Shown one piece after another: positions 24,242 to 33,054 of a stretch of 41,938 bases of DNA; position 1 is the first letter of the stretch; every line of letters begins with the position of its first letter. A model generated the notes under the pieces. It had not been told where the DNA came from. It ran no database searches and saw only the letters and a list, made by a program, of their open reading frames with translations. The position numbers and the translations under genes are program-made. This DNA comes from JBOHTO01 sp050733695 (GTDB taxonomy: Bacteria > Gemmatimonadota > Gemmatimonadetes > Gemmatimonadales > Gemmatimonadaceae). The stretch spans positions 1 through 41,938 of the forward strand of contig JBOHTO010000172.1 in assembly GCA_050733695.1 (NCBI GenBank), written 5' to 3'.

Positions 24242-25391
24242 CATCCTGCTCGCGATCGCCTGCGCCCTCCCATGGGTAGTCGCGCCGGCCGTGATCCTCT
24301 GGCGCGCGCGGGATTCGCGCCATCTCGACGCGGAGCCGGCTGAGGCGCCGCCCGGAGCGCCGCGCGTCACGATCATCATCCCCGCGCGCGACGAGGCGCG
24401 CAACATCGCGCGGTGCGTGCGTTCGGTACTCGCCTCGACGTATTCACCGTACGAAGTCATCGTTGTCGACGATCATTCCACGGATGGCACTGCTGTCATA
24501 GCGCGCAAAGCCGGCGCCGGAGACGATCGATTGCGAGTCATCGCGGCGCCCGAACTGCCTCAAGGGTGGTTCGGAAAGTCGTGGGCGTGCGCGACCGGGG
24601 CGGGCGCAGCATCGGGCGAACTGCTCGGTTTCACCGACGCGGACACACTGCACGCGCCCGATCTGCTCGGACGAGCGACGGGTGTCCTGCTTCGAGACCG
24701 GTTTGCACTGCTCTCGGTAGCCGGACGCCAGGAGCTTGGCAGCTTCTGGGAGCGAGTTGTCCAGCCGCATGTCTTTCTGATCCTCCTCGCCCGCTACGGC
24801 GGCAGTGAGACCATGCGGCGCTCGCGAAACGTGGAGGACAAGATCGCCAACGGACAGTTCATGCTCGTCCGGCGGTCCGCGTACGAACACGCTGGTGGCC
24901 ACGCGGCGGTGCGCGATCGCGTGGCGGAGGATCTCATGCTCGCGCAGCGCGTGTTCGCGTCCGGTGGCGAAGTCGCGCTGGCGATCGGCCTCGAGCAGCT
25001 CTCGACGCGCATGTACAGGTCGCTGGGCGAACTCGTACGCGGATGGCGCAAGAACGTCTACGCCGGCGGCCGGAACGCCATCCCCGCGGGAGTGCCGCGA
25101 GCATTCTTTCCGCTCGCACTGCTGGCACCGCCCGCCCTCGCCCTGCTTCCTGTCATGGCGCTTGTGTGCGGTGCGGCCGGACTGGTCTGGCCCGGCGTGA
25201 CGCTATGGGGCGCGTTCGCGGCCGGCGGATCGGCACTCTGGTGGGCGGTGATCTACCGATTCGCAGGGGAATCTGTGCTGTACGCGCTGGCGTACCCGCT
25301 GGGCGCGGCCGTGCTGCTTTACATTCTCGCGGGCGCGCTGGCCCGCGGCGAGCGCGTACAGTGGAAGGGACGGGCGTATCGCAGCGGGTGA
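24228..25391 (+). CDS. Family 2 glycosyltransferase with transmembrane helices
   Basis: A 387-residue membrane glycosyltransferase. An N-terminal helix (residues 3-24) is followed by a GT-A domain with VTIIIPARDEARNI, VIVVDDHSTDGT, the FTDADTLHAP DxD-type metal/nucleotide site and the VAEDLMLAQR acid segment. Two or three C-terminal helices (about 290-375) follow. The layout resembles hopanoid or carotenoid-type GT2 enzymes acting on lipid acceptors at the inner membrane; donor and acceptor are unknown. The GTG start at 24228 is the last of four repeat-borne GTG codons; no other in-frame start is better. It converges with the small gene at 25405, with a 13-nt gap. Confidence 0.88.
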   Translation: MTADVILLAIACALPWVVAPAVILWRARDSRHLDAEPAEAPPGAPRVTIIIPARDEARNIARCVRSVLASTYSPYEVIVVDDHSTDGTAVIARKAGAGDDRLRVIAAPELPQGWFGKSWACATGAGAASGELLGFTDADTLHAPDLLGRATGVLLRDRFALLSVAGRQELGSFWERVVQPHVFLILLARYGGSETMRRSRNVEDKIANGQFMLVRRSAYEHAGGHAAVRDRVAEDLMLAQRVFASGGEVALAIGLEQLSTRMYRSLGELVRGWRKNVYAGGRNAIPAGVPRAFFPLALLAPPALALLPVMALVCGAAGLVWPGVTLWGAFAAGGSALWWAVIYRFAGESVLYALAYPLGAAVLLYILAGALARGERVQWKGRAYRSG

Positions 25392-25404
25392 CCGCGCCGA
25401 ACCG

Positions 25405-25899
25405 TCAGCTTCCGACCGCGGCAGCCCGGGCGGGCGCTTCGCGCGACGCGGACGACGCCGGCGACGTGTCCATGAGAAGCTGATCCATCAGCGCGAGCAC
25501 CGCGGCGCGCGCCGTGCCATTCTTGAGCGCGCCGAATCCGATGCGCAGTGGATCGTCCGATGAGAGCGTCTCCCGCGAATGCGCGTTCAGCGCGTTCGCC
25601 GCGGCCGCCCGCTGCTCGGCGCCGAGCGTGCGTGCCGCACGGGGAATCAGCTCCAGCCGGGGCGTATCGCGCTTCTTGGGACATGCGGCCCAGAATACGT
25701 CCTTCGATCCAACGCGCTCGAAGCTGACTACGCCGGGGCGCGTTTCCCCTGCACGAAAGCGAAGCTGTGCCGAGTGCGCAGCGCTCCACGCTATCATGGC
25801 ATCGAGAACCGCCAGGAAACGTGGCCGTTCGGTGTCGACGGTGTCGCGCTTCATGGCGGTGATGAATTCATTGCGGGCGGCGGGCAGCGTACGGGTCAT
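25405..25899 (-). CDS. Conserved-looking hypothetical protein
   Basis: A 164-residue soluble protein. Visible segments are RPRFLAVLDAMIAWSA, AQLRFRAGETRPGVVSFERV, DVFWAACPKKRDTPRLELIP and DDPLRIGFGALKNGTARAAV. The alternating beta-strand pattern with charged residues hints at a small alpha/beta fold, but I do not recognise the family. The frame is open to 26004; ATG 25899 is preferred because GGGAG lies 6 nt upstream. Codon usage matches the neighbours. It is transcribed on the same strand as the M16 peptidase, with a gap of about 186 nt that holds a hairpin. Confidence 0.6.
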   Translation of the reverse strand: MTRTLPAARNEFITAMKRDTVDTERPRFLAVLDAMIAWSAAHSAQLRFRAGETRPGVVSFERVGSKDVFWAACPKKRDTPRLELIPRAARTLGAEQRAAAANALNAHSRETLSSDDPLRIGFGALKNGTARAAVLALMDQLLMDTSPASSASREAPARAAAVGS

Positions 25900-26068
25900 G
25901 GTGACTCCCTGGAAGACGAGAACCCCGAGGCGCGAGGGCAAGGGACCGCGGCGCCATAGCGGGGAGCCCGGCTCATCGAGTGCCCCGTATGCGAAGCGGG
26001 TCACGGGCGACAGAGGGGGCTTCGCGCTCGAAGGGCCTGACTAAAGATACTTGAAAAGCGGGGGTGAT

Positions 26069-26082
26069 GCGCCGGGTGGCGC
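26069..26082 (-). terminator. Candidate terminator after the M16 peptidase gene
   Basis: GCGCC / GGCGC arms with a 4-nt loop begin 3 nt after the M16 stop on the minus strand, with GCTTTTC about 15 nt further on. The stem is short; weak evidence. Confidence 0.3.
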
Positions 26083-26085
26083 CCT

Positions 26086-28797
26086 TCATATCCCTCCCAC
26101 CCCCCGCACCACCCCTTCCACCCTGCGATCCTCCACGAAGAACCGCCGCGCCAGCTCCCGCATCGCCTCCCCGGTCACGGCGCGAATCCGCTCGTCATGA
26201 TCCTCCAGCTCGGCCAGCCCGCCGCCCACCAGCCAGGCGTCGAGCAGCTCCGCCAGCACAGCCCCGCCACTCTGCTGCCGGATGGCGTGCGACCCGATCG
26301 CGTATGTCTTCGCGCGAGTCAGCTCCTCGTCGCCCACGAGCTCGTCGCGAAGTCGCGCGAACTCGGCCAGCAGTCCGCGCCGCGCCGTATCCTCCTGATC
26401 CGGCGATGTCGCTATGTACGAGAGAAAGAGTCCGCTGTGTACGCGCTCGGACACGAACGCCTGCACGGTGTACGCGAGCGACTGCCTGTCGCGCAGTTCC
26501 TCGAAGAAGCGACCGCCCAGCCCGCTCGCGATGCCCGCCAGCAGACGGGCGGCATGGCGATCGGTATCGCGCCGCGACGGCGACGGGAACGCCAGCGCGA
26601 GCGCAGTCTGCGCCTTCTCCCTGAACTCGGTTGCGACGGCGAACGTCTCCGGCCACTCCGGTTGCGCCACAGGCAACGGTTCCGACATCCGAAGCTCCGA
26701 AAAATCGCGCGCGACGAGCCGCGCGAGCGCATCCGGGTCCAGGTCGCCCACCACTGCCACCACTGCGGGCGCCGCCAGCACTCGCGTGCGATGCCATTCG
26801 CGCACCTGGCCGGCGCTGATCGCGCCAAGCGATTCCTCCGTGCCCGATACTGGCAGCCCGTACGGGTGAGCCGGGAACGCGGCGCCGAGCGCGAGGCGGA
26901 TGGGATAGCGGAACATGTCGTCGCGCGCGAGCCGCACAGCCGAGATGGCGAGCGCGCGTTCGGTCTCGAGCGCATCCTCCCCGATCACCGGATGCTGCGA
27001 CACGTCGGACAGCAGGTCGAGCGCTTCCGCTGCGTGCCTCGCCGGAACGGACAGGGTCCATCCGAAACTCTCGCCCCCTACGCTCACTCCGATGCTTCCG
27101 CCGAGCATCTCTGAATCCTCCGCGATCTGATTCGCGGTGCGCCGTTCGGTTCCCTTCAGCGCAGTGCGCGCGAGAAGACTCGTCACGCCCGCGTTCGCGG
27201 CGCTCTCGTGACTGGAGCCGCCCCTCGCGAACACCGCGAAGTGCGCCATCGATGCGCCCGCCCCGCCCGCCCCGCTGCCCGCGCCGCCGCCGGCCGGCCC
27301 GTCAACCTGCGTGCCGCGCTGCCGTATCAGGATCGGAACACCACCCTCCGTGCGATAGACGCGAACGCCAGCCTCCATCCGCTCCAGCGCAGCGGGCGAT
27401 GGCCCCGCACGCACCGGCGAGATCACGCGGGGCGGGGTCGGCGGCAACGGAGCCGGACGCGCGAAGTCGAGCAGGTCGCGCATGGCCCCGGCGGTCCCGG
27501 CGATTGTCTCGCTCCGCTCCGGACGATACACCGCCATCGCCGCGCGCTCCGGCACGAGGTGGTGCCGCACCGCGTCGCCTGCATCCTCCGCGCTTGCCGC
27601 CGAAAGTCGCTCGAGATACCGGTCTCCCAGCTCCCAGTCGCCGAGCGCTTCCCATTCGGCCAGATGCGTCGCCCTTCCCTCCGCCGTCTCGAGCCGGCGA
27701 ATCCAGCGCGCCTCGACGACTCGGCGCGCGCGCTCCAGCTCCTGCTCGCCCATGCCCCTCTCGCGCAGCGAACGAACCTGCTCCCATATGCCGCGCGCGG
27801 CGGCGAGCGTCCTGTCGGGAGGTGTCTCCGCGTGCACGACGAACACACCGGTCTCCGCCGGCGTGTAGTTGTACGCAGACACCGATGCGGCGAGCTTCCG
27901 TTCCCGCACCGCGCGATACAGACGCGACGCGCGCCCTGAGCCGAGCACGAGCGCGGCAAGATCGAGCAGCGGCGTATCGGGATCCAGCGTGCCGGGTGTG
28001 CGCCAGCCCGCGACCAGTTGCGTCTGCGCGATGTCGCCCTCCCACTCCCTGTAACGAAAGCCGTCGCCGGCGGTCTCGGCCGGCCCGGGCTCGCGCTCCA
28101 CCACTGCGTCGGCTATCGGACCGTACAGCCGCTCCACGCGCTCGAGCGCGTCGTCCATGTCGAGATCGCCGGCGAGCGAGAGAATCACGTTCCCCGGGCG
28201 GTAGAAGTTTCGGTAGAAGTCGAGCACCTTGTCGCGAGTGAGCGCGCGCAGACCGGGCTCGCGACCTATGCGCCAGCGCCGCATCCGGTGGCGGTCGTGC
28301 AGCAGTTCGAACAGCGTCTCCGCGGCCACTGCCGACGGATTGTCCGCTTTCCGCTTCGCCTCCTGGATGATCACCTCGAGTTCCTTGGCCAGCTCATCGG
28401 CGTCTATCACCGAGTTTGCAAATGCATCCGCCTGTACCTCCAGCCCGTGGGCGAAGCCGGACGACGGAAGCACGGTGACGTAGTTCGTGTGATCGTAGAT
28501 CGTGTGCGCATTGAGATAACCGCCGCTCGCCTTCGTCTGCTTCGCTATCTCCCCGACGCCGCGCACTTCCGTCCCCTTGAAGTACATGTGCTCGAGCACG
28601 TGTGCGATGCCGGTCACGTCATCGGTCTCATCGAAGTAGCCGGCCTTCACGTATGTGACGATGGCGACAACTGGTGCCGAGTCGTAGCGATGCAGCAGTA
28701 CGGTGAGTCCGTTCCGGAGAACCACGCGCCGCACCGAGTCGGGATCGATCAGTGAAAGCGCACGCAAGTGAATTGGTGGCTGGCTGGAGGTTGTCAC
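26086..28797 (-). CDS. M16 zinc metallopeptidase, two tandem domains
   Basis: A 903-residue inverzincin-type peptidase. The inverted zinc motif HVLEH at 66-70 and a downstream Glu at about 146 (IIQEAKRK) form the active site in the N-terminal M16 domain. The C-terminal half (about 480-900) is a second M16 domain lacking the motif, as in pitrilysin, PqqL and processing-peptidase-like proteins where both halves form a chamber. No signal peptide is evident from MTTSSQPP. If the protein is periplasmic, the start would have to lie elsewhere, but the frame closes upstream. Probable role is degradation of peptides. A REP-bearing gap separates it from the ABC permease. Confidence 0.9.
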   Translation of the reverse strand: MTTSSQPPIHLRALSLIDPDSVRRVVLRNGLTVLLHRYDSAPVVAIVTYVKAGYFDETDDVTGIAHVLEHMYFKGTEVRGVGEIAKQTKASGGYLNAHTIYDHTNYVTVLPSSGFAHGLEVQADAFANSVIDADELAKELEVIIQEAKRKADNPSAVAAETLFELLHDRHRMRRWRIGREPGLRALTRDKVLDFYRNFYRPGNVILSLAGDLDMDDALERVERLYGPIADAVVEREPGPAETAGDGFRYREWEGDIAQTQLVAGWRTPGTLDPDTPLLDLAALVLGSGRASRLYRAVRERKLAASVSAYNYTPAETGVFVVHAETPPDRTLAAARGIWEQVRSLRERGMGEQELERARRVVEARWIRRLETAEGRATHLAEWEALGDWELGDRYLERLSAASAEDAGDAVRHHLVPERAAMAVYRPERSETIAGTAGAMRDLLDFARPAPLPPTPPRVISPVRAGPSPAALERMEAGVRVYRTEGGVPILIRQRGTQVDGPAGGGAGSGAGGAGASMAHFAVFARGGSSHESAANAGVTSLLARTALKGTERRTANQIAEDSEMLGGSIGVSVGGESFGWTLSVPARHAAEALDLLSDVSQHPVIGEDALETERALAISAVRLARDDMFRYPIRLALGAAFPAHPYGLPVSGTEESLGAISAGQVREWHRTRVLAAPAVVAVVGDLDPDALARLVARDFSELRMSEPLPVAQPEWPETFAVATEFREKAQTALALAFPSPSRRDTDRHAARLLAGIASGLGGRFFEELRDRQSLAYTVQAFVSERVHSGLFLSYIATSPDQEDTARRGLLAEFARLRDELVGDEELTRAKTYAIGSHAIRQQSGGAVLAELLDAWLVGGGLAELEDHDERIRAVTGEAMRELARRFFVEDRRVEGVVRGVGGI

Positions 28798-28850
28798 GGC
28801 GGCGATTGCGGGCGGTGGGGAGTGGGGAGCCGGTTGAGCTTCTGTCCGAC

Positions 28851-28883
28851 GAGAATGGATTCCCGCTCTCGCAGGAATGACGA
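28851..28883 (+). repeat. REP-like palindromic repeat, copy 4
   Basis: GAATGGATTCCCGCTCTCGC followed by AGGAATGACGA, the best-preserved unit. It lies in the gap between the M16 gene start and the ABC permease stop. Confidence 0.65.
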
Positions 28884-28894
28884 ATGCCGAGGTG

Positions 28895-28925
28895 ACTGGA
28901 TTATCGCTTCGCGGGAATCACGACG
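28895..28925 (+). repeat. REP-like palindromic repeat, copy 5 (tandem)
   Basis: ACTGGATTATCGCTTCGCGG followed by GAATCACGACG is a second, more diverged unit 11 nt after copy 4, making a tandem pair in the same orientation. Confidence 0.5.
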
Positions 28926-28943
28926 TTGGCGAGATGCTTCCTC

Positions 28944-29711
28944 TCAGGAGGCCAACGAACGGCTGCGCAGAACGAGGAGACCAGCCATCACGGCGAGCAA
29001 CCCGTAGCCAAGGTACCACGCGAGCGCGCCGGCGGGCGGCAGCTCGCCTGCAAGGAACGCACGGTTGACCGGGTCGCTCATATGGACGGGTGGCAGCAGC
29101 ACGTCGAGGACGCGCGCAGCCGGCCCATGCTCGGCAGGGTACAGCGCGCGCAGCATCCTGCCCAGCATCCAGAGCGCGGCCGCCAGCAGCCAGTCGAAAC
29201 GGGTGAGCGTCGAAGCGAGGAAGCAGATGCCTCCAAGCGCGACGTACAGTCCCGCGGCAACCGCGAAAGCGCCCGGCAGCCACACCGGATGCAGTAGCGC
29301 CGAGAAGCCGGCCATGACGAGAGCGACGACAACGACAAATCCGGCGCCGTTCAGCAGGTATGCTTGCGCGTAGAAACGCTCGACGCGCACGGGTTTCGCA
29401 AAGAGGAAACGATAGTATCCGCGCCGGCGATCGTTGGCGACGACATGATTCGTGGCGAGGATCGTCGCGAGCAGGGCAAACGTTCCGAGCATGGCGGTGA
29501 AGGCCGTCTCCGCGATGTCACCGGCGACGGGAAGTTCCCTCCACTCGGCGCCGAACGATTCCCGGATGCCGATGGTCGTCGCCAGGAGAAGGAGCGCGCC
29601 CACGAGCAGAGTCGGGAGGCCGCGCTCGAACGCGTAATCGCGGAGCTGCCAGAGGGCATACCGCGACATTCGCGCGTGCGAGCGGCCGCGCTCTATCACA
29701 CCTGCGCTCAT
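28944..29711 (-). CDS. ABC-2-type transporter permease
   Basis: A 255-residue membrane protein with about six helices: LPTLLVGALLLLATTIG near 35-50, then TAMLGTFALLATILATNHVV, two central pairs and a C-terminal helix LGYGLLAVMAGLLVL. The segment HVVANDRRRGYYRFLFAKPV resembles the coupling loop of ABC-2 permeases. ATG 29711 is chosen because it overlaps the ATPase stop in an ATGA (29708-29711); the longer frame to 29924 would overlap the ATPase. ABC-2 systems export lipids, polysaccharides or drugs; the substrate is unknown. Last gene of the operon starting at 32858. Confidence 0.85.
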   Translation of the reverse strand: MSAGVIERGRSHARMSRYALWQLRDYAFERGLPTLLVGALLLLATTIGIRESFGAEWRELPVAGDIAETAFTAMLGTFALLATILATNHVVANDRRRGYYRFLFAKPVRVERFYAQAYLLNGAGFVVVVALVMAGFSALLHPVWLPGAFAVAAGLYVALGGICFLASTLTRFDWLLAAALWMLGRMLRALYPAEHGPAARVLDVLLPPVHMSDPVNRAFLAGELPPAGALAWYLGYGLLAVMAGLLVLRSRSLAS

Positions 29712-30616
29712 GTCATCGGCTCCCGCACGGCTTCGCGGAACTCGTGCTCGAGCGAAGAACGCAGCGGCGTGAGACCGCCCAGAAGCGCACCGCGCGCCAG
29801 CAGTTCCGCCAGGCCGGTGTTCAGCGCCGCAGCGTCGATCCCGGGCAGCTCGAACTGGCCGTCGCCCGCCGGGCGCGCGCGCGGAAACACGGCGGCAACG
29901 AGTTCGCCACCCGATGCCATCCACAGCCGGTAGCCCGCGAGAGACGGAACGGCGGCGGTCGTGGTTACTACACGCTGCAGTCGCCCACGATCGATGATGG
30001 CGACACGATCCGCCAGGCGCTGCAGCTCATCGAGGTTGTGCGACGCGATCAGGACCGCGCGATCGCTCCCGCGCAGATCGGCCACGACATCGCGAAAGCG
30101 CTGCGTCCAGAGCGGATCCAGACCGTGCGTCGGCTCATCGAGGACGACCAGCCGCTCCTCGCGCAGCATGGCCTGCGCCAGGCCAAGTCGCTGGAGCGTG
30201 CCCTTCGACAGTTGCCTTACGGTCTTGCGCCGATGCTCCTCGAGACCGAGCCGCGTGACGACGGTGTCCACACGCGCACCGACCTGTGAGGGCGGCACTC
30301 CGGCGAGCAGCGCAAAGCGCTCCAGCGCATGCTCCGCGCGCCAGCGTGGATTGATCGTGACGAGTTCCGAGAGGTAGCCGATGCCCTCGCGCTCGATGTA
30401 GCGTCGCGGCACGAGCCCGTCGATGCGCACGGTTCCGGAGCTCGGCCGCAGAAACCCCAGGAGCAGCGCGATGAGCGTGCTCTTCCCCGCCCCATTCGGT
30501 CCGGCGAGACCGAGCACTTCGCCGGGTGCGATCTCCAGCGAGATGTTGTCGACCGCGAGCACGTTGCGACCGAGCATTGGCTCATAGACCCTGGAGACGT
30601 TCCGGAACTCGATCAA
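29708..30616 (-). CDS. ABC-2-type transporter ATP-binding protein
   Basis: A 302-residue ATPase. Walker A is GPNGAGKST (about 39-47), the signature is LSKGTLQRLGLAQA, Walker B is LVVLDEPTHGLDP and the switch His is in IASHNLDEL. This is the CcmA/NatA-like group with an extra C-terminal domain of about 90 residues, which in relatives contacts the permease or carries regulation. LSKG instead of LSGG is common in this group. Its stop overlaps the permease start by 4 nt. Its start is 29 nt after the TPR gene stop, so TPR proteins and transporter are likely co-expressed. Confidence 0.93.
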   Translation of the reverse strand: MIEFRNVSRVYEPMLGRNVLAVDNISLEIAPGEVLGLAGPNGAGKSTLIALLLGFLRPSSGTVRIDGLVPRRYIEREGIGYLSELVTINPRWRAEHALERFALLAGVPPSQVGARVDTVVTRLGLEEHRRKTVRQLSKGTLQRLGLAQAMLREERLVVLDEPTHGLDPLWTQRFRDVVADLRGSDRAVLIASHNLDELQRLADRVAIIDRGRLQRVVTTTAAVPSLAGYRLWMASGGELVAAVFPRARPAGDGQFELPGIDAAALNTGLAELLARGALLGGLTPLRSSLEHEFREAVREPMT

Positions 30617-30645
30617 CGCGGGCTGGATGCGGCGCTACGTGCGAA

Positions 30646-31614
30646 TCAGGAAGCGGGCAGGGGGGGTGCGCACTGTGTCCACGGCCCGGGTCCGGCACGC
30701 TGGAGAAAACGGATCCCCTCGGGTATCCGCCCAAGGCGCACGAGCGAGCACCCCAGGTATCCCTGTGCCTCGCGGTTCGTGCCGTCAATGGCGAGCGCGC
30801 GGACGAAGAAGCTGCGCGCGAGCTCGTAGTTTCCGGCGGTGAACATGATGCGCGCCATCTCGTCCATGGCCGTCGCGTTCTCGGAATCGAGCTGGATCGC
30901 CTGCTCGGCGTATCGCCGCGCGGCGTCGAGATCGTTGCGTTCGCGCGCTATCCTGGCGAGAAAGACGTAGGCCATGTCGAGCGACGGGTCTTCCCTCACC
31001 GCCTCCGCGAACTTCGCCGCTGCGGCCTCACGACTGCCGCTCTGGTACAGCGCTACGCCGCGCTCGTAATCGGCATCGGCATCGCCCGCGGCGAAGAGCC
31101 ACACGGCGACGACGACAGCCGCCAGAACGACGACACCGGCGATAATGACCCCGATGAGTCCGCGTCGGCGGCGCGGCTCGGCCGTTGCCGCGATAGCGGT
31201 CGCAGGCGTCGCACCAGCGGCACCGGCTCCTTGCTCTCGCAGTGCGGGGTCGACCGCCGGAGTCGTCGCCAGTTCGCGCTCGAGCTGCGAGAACCCCTCG
31301 CGCGCGGCCTCGATGTCCGATTCGCTCGGCCGGTACTCGGTGCGCTGCACCCGGTCGCGCGCGGCGAGGAAGCCGGCCAGCGCGTTGGCATCGGTGAGCG
31401 AAACGAGGTGACGCTGCCGCGCTTCGTGGATGAGCGGCTGGCCGGCCAGGGACGATCCACCCAGCAGCGAGCGCAGCGATGTCTCCACCGCACTCCACGC
31501 CTCGATGATGTCGGCCGCCACGTCCTCCGCGTCGCGCGAGAGGTCCAGACGCGAGATGGCGGGGCGTGCGGCGTCGAGGGCCGTCAGCGCGGAGCGGCGG
31601 TCGGCCGCGCTCAC
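30646..31614 (-). CDS. TPR-repeat membrane-anchored protein
   Basis: A 322-residue protein. The helical N-terminal cytoplasmic region (about 1-150) is followed by one transmembrane helix (RRRRGLIGVIIAGVVVLAAV, about 151-172) and then three to four TPR units (ADADYERGVALYQSG, MAYVFLARIARERNDLDAAR, ATAMDEMARIMFTAGNYELA, EAQGYLGCSLVRLGRIPEGI). With the basic stretch before the helix, the TPRs are predicted outside the cytoplasm. It is a likely scaffold for protein-protein contacts; partners are unknown. Its start overlaps the upstream TPR gene stop by 4 nt. Confidence 0.82.
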   Translation of the reverse strand: MSAADRRSALTALDAARPAISRLDLSRDAEDVAADIIEAWSAVETSLRSLLGGSSLAGQPLIHEARQRHLVSLTDANALAGFLAARDRVQRTEYRPSESDIEAAREGFSQLERELATTPAVDPALREQGAGAAGATPATAIAATAEPRRRRGLIGVIIAGVVVLAAVVVAVWLFAAGDADADYERGVALYQSGSREAAAAKFAEAVREDPSLDMAYVFLARIARERNDLDAARRYAEQAIQLDSENATAMDEMARIMFTAGNYELARSFFVRALAIDGTNREAQGYLGCSLVRLGRIPEGIRFLQRAGPGPWTQCAPPLPAS

Positions 31615-32858
31615 CTGACGATTCTGAGCAGTCCCGCCAGTGCGCTCCCGCGCAGGAACCCTTCGGCGTCGCTCGTCGTGATCTGGATCCCCGTGAGGGA
31701 ATAGGCGCGCCGCGCCTGGATCAGCATGAACTCCTCAATCGAGCGGTCTGCGAACGTCCTGTTGGAGTCGCGCATGCCGCGCACGATCTCGTCCCACGTT
31801 CCCATGTACTCCTCGCCCTCGCGCGTGAGAACGCTGTGCGCCGCCACACCCGAGAGCTGCGTCCGCGACGCCGATGTCCTGCGAGCGGTCGCCTCACCGC
31901 GATCGACATCATTCAGCGCGGAGAAGAGGCCGAAGAGAGCCGGCTGACCGCTCGAAGCACGGCCGCCGGACCTTCCGCCATCTCCGCTCCTGGTGCGGCC
32001 AGCATCGGCGAGGCCCGCATCGTCCCCACCCACGCCACCGGCTGGGTCAACCGCCTGCGCCTCGATCTCGGCGAGCATGTCATCGATGTCGTCGATCTCG
32101 TCGTCCAGTTCGCCGAGTCGGTCGATCCACGGCTTGAGATCGGGATCCCCGTCGCGCGCACCGTGCAGCGACTTCTTGAGCTCGATGACACGCCAGATGC
32201 CCGGCTCGTCCCAGTGATCATCGGGCGACGTCTGCTCCAGATGCCCGAGCGCGCTCGCAAACTCCCGTCTGTCGAACAGGATGTTCGCCAGATAGATGCG
32301 CGCCTCGGCGTGCTGGCTGTCGAGCGTGAGCGCACGCCTCAGCGAAGCGATTGCGCCGTCGTCATCCCCCAGTCGATGCCGAGCGTAGGCAAGACATGCG
32401 GCCGGCTCGGCCATCTCCGGCGCCTGTCGCACGGCTACATCGAAGAAGCGACGAGCTTCCTCCATGAGCGGCATGCGCTCGCAGTCCTCCCGGAACAGCG
32501 CGCGTCCTGCCTGGAGGATGAGGTCCAGGTCATCCGAGTAACCGGGCTCGACGATGTGCCTGAAGGCGGCGACCGCCGCATCGCGCTGGCCGAGCCTGAG
32601 CAGCACCTCACCGAGCCCGGCGAGCGCGTCTTCGTGCTCAGGTTCCAGCGCCAGCGATTCCTCGAAGCTGCGACGCGCCCACGCATACTCCTCGCGCGCG
32701 AGGCGGGCGTAGCCCACTCCGATATGCAGCTCCACCGAGTTCGGATACAGCGAGAGTCCCTCGCGCAGCACATCCAGCGCCTCGTCATAGTGCGCTTCAT
32801 TGTACAACTGATGTGCGCGCTCGTCGTACTCCTCGGAACTCAGGAACGGAGTGGACAT
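31611..32858 (-). CDS. TPR-repeat protein with acidic linker and unique C-terminal module
   Basis: A 415-residue cytoplasmic protein. At least five TPR-like units span about 10-245 (YDEALDVLREGLSLYPNS, YAWARRSFEESLALEPEHED and others). A very acidic helix follows (ELDDEIDDIDDMLAEIEAQ, about 250-270), then a Gly/Asp-rich disordered stretch (275-330), and a final module MGTWDEIVRGMRDSNRTFAD through RGSALAGLLRIVR that I do not recognise. GGAGGA lies about 10 nt before ATG 32858. First gene of a four-gene operon (TPR, TPR, ABC ATPase, ABC permease). It may organise or regulate the transporter (inference). Confidence 0.8.
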   Translation of the reverse strand: MSTPFLSSEEYDERAHQLYNEAHYDEALDVLREGLSLYPNSVELHIGVGYARLAREEYAWARRSFEESLALEPEHEDALAGLGEVLLRLGQRDAAVAAFRHIVEPGYSDDLDLILQAGRALFREDCERMPLMEEARRFFDVAVRQAPEMAEPAACLAYARHRLGDDDGAIASLRRALTLDSQHAEARIYLANILFDRREFASALGHLEQTSPDDHWDEPGIWRVIELKKSLHGARDGDPDLKPWIDRLGELDDEIDDIDDMLAEIEAQAVDPAGGVGGDDAGLADAGRTRSGDGGRSGGRASSGQPALFGLFSALNDVDRGEATARRTSASRTQLSGVAAHSVLTREGEEYMGTWDEIVRGMRDSNRTFADRSIEEFMLIQARRAYSLTGIQITTSDAEGFLRGSALAGLLRIVR

Positions 32859-32893
32859 GTTGGACAGATCCTCCGGCTCGTGAGAATACGCCT

Positions 32894-32923
32894 ATAGTAT
32901 CATGGCGATCGTGCCAAGTTCAA
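32894..32923 (-). promoter_or_regulatory. Candidate sigma70 promoter for the TPR-ABC operon
   Basis: On the minus strand TTGAAC (-35), an 18-nt spacer and TACTAT (-10) lie 35 nt before ATG 32858. AT-rich sequence around it stands out from the GC-rich background. The 196-nt gap 32859-33054 otherwise shows nothing. Confidence 0.45.
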
Positions 32924-33054
32924 TCCCGTTTACAACTCGAAAGCCGACTGTTATCGTGTGTACTCCCCTTTCCGATCGAACGCAGTGCTCGCGCCATGTC
33001 CGCCGCGAGCGCAGGATCGACGTCGGGGAATCCGGACAGCGGCCGAATGCGCGA

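Noticed and set aside
30526..32897. Two long plus-strand frames (30526-31704, 31566-32897)
   Set aside because: Antisense to two TPR genes with clear repeats; the plus translations are Arg/His/Asp-rich without motifs.
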